Shown: one piece after another, positions 62,920 to 64,000 of the stretch | How the letters are laid out: each line of letters starts with the position of its first letter | Numbering within the stretch: the stretch's first letter is position 1 | Origin: Phenylobacterium sp. | GTDB lineage: Bacteria; Pseudomonadota; Alphaproteobacteria; Caulobacterales; Caulobacteraceae | Direction of reading: 5' to 3' | DNA length: 64,000 nucleotides | Assembly (NCBI GenBank): GCA_020402745.1 | Contig: JADBYZ010000004.1 | Location: 82,088-146,087, forward strand | Notes under the pieces: model-generated | Databases searched by the model: none | What the model was told of the DNA's origin: nothing | Seen by the model: the letters and a program-made list of their open reading frames with translations, nothing else | Made by a program: the position numbers and the translations under genes

Positions 62920-63864
62920 ATGACCCAACCCGCTCCCCTCACGGCCCTGCCGGACGCGCCCATTCCCCCAGGCGGCGGCGCTGAATGGTTTGAGGGGGAC
63001 GGCGGCGCTCGGCTCCGGGCGGCGCTGTTCCGACCGGAGGGCCGCCCTCGGGGGTCTGTCATCCTTTCCACAGGCCGCACCGAGGCTGTCGAGAAGTACT
63101 TCGAAGTGGTGCGAGATCTCCAGCAGCGGGGCTTCGTCGTCCTGGTCAACGAATGGCGCGGGCAGGGGCTGTCTCACCGCGACCTTCCAGACCGGCGCAA
63201 GGGACACGCCCGGGGTCTCGAGCCCTTCCTGGCCGATTACCGGGCCCTGCTGGTCGCCTTCGAGGCCCGCCTGCCCAAACCCTGGATCGCCATTGGGCAC
63301 TCCATGGGCGGCTGCTTGACGCTGGCCGCCCTGGCCCGCGGACAGGCCGCCCGCTTTTCGGGCGCCGTGCTCTGCGCCCCCATGCTGGGCCTGCGCCTGC
63401 CGCGCTTCGCCCGTGTGCTATTGGCCTTCCGGATGCTGACGGGCGCCGCAGGCGACTGGGCCCAGCCGCCGGGAGACTCCTCCGCCGAGCCCTTCGAGGG
63501 CAATGTCCTGACCCATGACCCTGTGCGCTACAAGCGCGGCAAGGACCTTGTGAAGGCCAATCCTGATCTCGCCCTGTCCTCTCCGACCTGGGGATGGCTG
63601 GACTTCGCCGTCCGCGCGACGGACTGGCTGGCGCGGCGGGAAAGTCTGTCAGGTGTCGCCCTGCCAGTGATCATTGTCTCGGCCTCCCGAGACCGGCTGG
63701 TCAGCAACGCCGCCCAGGCGATCGTCGCGGAACGGCTGCCGCAGGGGCGCCTGGTCACGGTGGAGGGCGCCGAGCATGAAATCCTGATGGAGACGGATCC
63801 GCTGCGCAGCCAGTTCTGGACGCACTTCGACGCCCTGGCTGAACAGGTTGCGCCGAAGGACTAG
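62920..63864 (+). CDS. Alpha/beta hydrolase, lysophospholipase/monoacylglycerol lipase-like
   Basis: A 314-residue serine hydrolase: nucleophile IGHSMGGC (about residue 128), Asp in SASRDRLVS and His in GAEHEILME. The RGQGLS and STGRTEAVEKY segments match the PldB-type lysophospholipases. It follows the SCP2 gene without gap, suggesting a shared lipid substrate. No signal peptide. Confidence 0.91.
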   Translation: MTQPAPLTALPDAPIPPGGGAEWFEGDGGARLRAALFRPEGRPRGSVILSTGRTEAVEKYFEVVRDLQQRGFVVLVNEWRGQGLSHRDLPDRRKGHARGLEPFLADYRALLVAFEARLPKPWIAIGHSMGGCLTLAALARGQAARFSGAVLCAPMLGLRLPRFARVLLAFRMLTGAAGDWAQPPGDSSAEPFEGNVLTHDPVRYKRGKDLVKANPDLALSSPTWGWLDFAVRATDWLARRESLSGVALPVIIVSASRDRLVSNAAQAIVAERLPQGRLVTVEGAEHEILMETDPLRSQFWTHFDALAEQVAPKD

Positions 63865-63931
63865 GGTTCGTACTCAATCAGCTTGCGCGGGTGGCCGAAG
63901 GCTGATTCTGAGATTCCGGGAGGTAGCCCGG

Positions 63932-64000
63932 ATGACGAAGCGCAAGCAGGTTTATTGGCTTTCGGATGCGGAGTGGTCGGCGATAGAGCCGCACCTTCCG
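63932..64000 (+). CDS. IS5-family transposase, N-terminus (runs off window)
   Basis: The last 23 codons of the window read MTKRKQVYWLSDAEWSAIEP then HLP, the DUF4096-type N-terminus of IS5-family transposases. GGGAGG precedes the ATG. The sequence before it (from about 63865) should hold the left inverted repeat; its partner lies outside the window, so I cannot confirm the end. Confidence 0.8.
   Translation, partial: MTKRKQVYWLSDAEWSAIEPHLP

Overview
The window reads as a chromosomal segment of a very GC-rich alphaproteobacterium, most likely a member of Caulobacteraceae (Caulobacter/Phenylobacterium type). This rests on the protein sequences (IF-3, L20/L35, FtsEX, DUF2125, the DUF3426 zinc-ribbon protein, pentapeptide protein), on very tight gene packing with at least a dozen stop/start overlaps of the NTGA type, and on the frequent use of GTG and TTG starts. 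No rRNA, tRNA or CRISPR array was seen, and no gene-free stretch exceeds about 300 bases.

Layout. 1-9.1 kb (minus strand): an Lhr-type DEXH helicase cut by the left edge, a phytanoyl-CoA-type dioxygenase with a small partner, a DinG/XPD-type Fe-S helicase, an SMR exporter and an aromatic amino-acid block (chorismate mutase, hisC-type aminotransferase, prephenate dehydrogenase). 9-14.7 kb: a secreted penicillin-acylase-family enzyme, a flavin Baeyer-Villiger-type monooxygenase, a DUF2125 protein and a gamma-glutamylcyclotransferase. 14.7-22.6 kb: the coupled ftsE-ftsX-ydcF-plsC operon, a zinc-ribbon protein, hpt, lysA, a lipoprotein, argH and tlpA. 22.6-31.7 kb: a thiolase-like enzyme, a TTC38-like protein, a second monooxygenase behind an FNR/FixK-type box, pheST, rplT and rpmI. 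31.8-34 kb: an accessory patch (nucleotidyltransferase remnant, brnTA with a broken toxin, MFS exporter) between rpmI and infC. 34-40.8 kb: infC with an apparent ATT start, two glycosyltransferases, galU, PhzF and PaiB-like genes. 41-47.4 kb: an island directly behind glmS with one giant Avs-like STAND NTPase. 47.4-60 kb: cell-envelope sugar metabolism (glmS, glmM, ugd, phosphomannomutase/phosphoglucomutase, kdsD), a CitMHS transporter, a lysozyme inhibitor, an RTX protein and gpmA. 60-64 kb: a deaminase, a pentapeptide-repeat protein, Hsp20, SCP2, a lysophospholipase-like hydrolase, and an IS5-type element running off the right edge.

Most notable. (1) The 6.4-kb island behind glmS encodes a roughly 2100-residue protein with an N-terminal PD-(D/E)XK/Cap4-like nuclease, a STAND NTPase and a very large helical C-terminal half, the architecture of Avs anti-phage sensors. 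(2) The island is flanked by an intact glmS 3' end on one side and a displaced 167-nt copy of the glmS 3' end on the other. The same architecture recurs at ugd, where a lone HTH gene sits between the ugd stop codon and a displaced, diverged 232-nt ugd 3' end. Two independent loci in one window suggest a common way of loading cargo behind housekeeping genes. (3) Smaller points: FtsE has lost its signature, D-loop and switch-His consensus; brnT has an in-frame stop with brnA intact; a palindromic intergenic repeat in three copies supplies stop codons to its neighbours.
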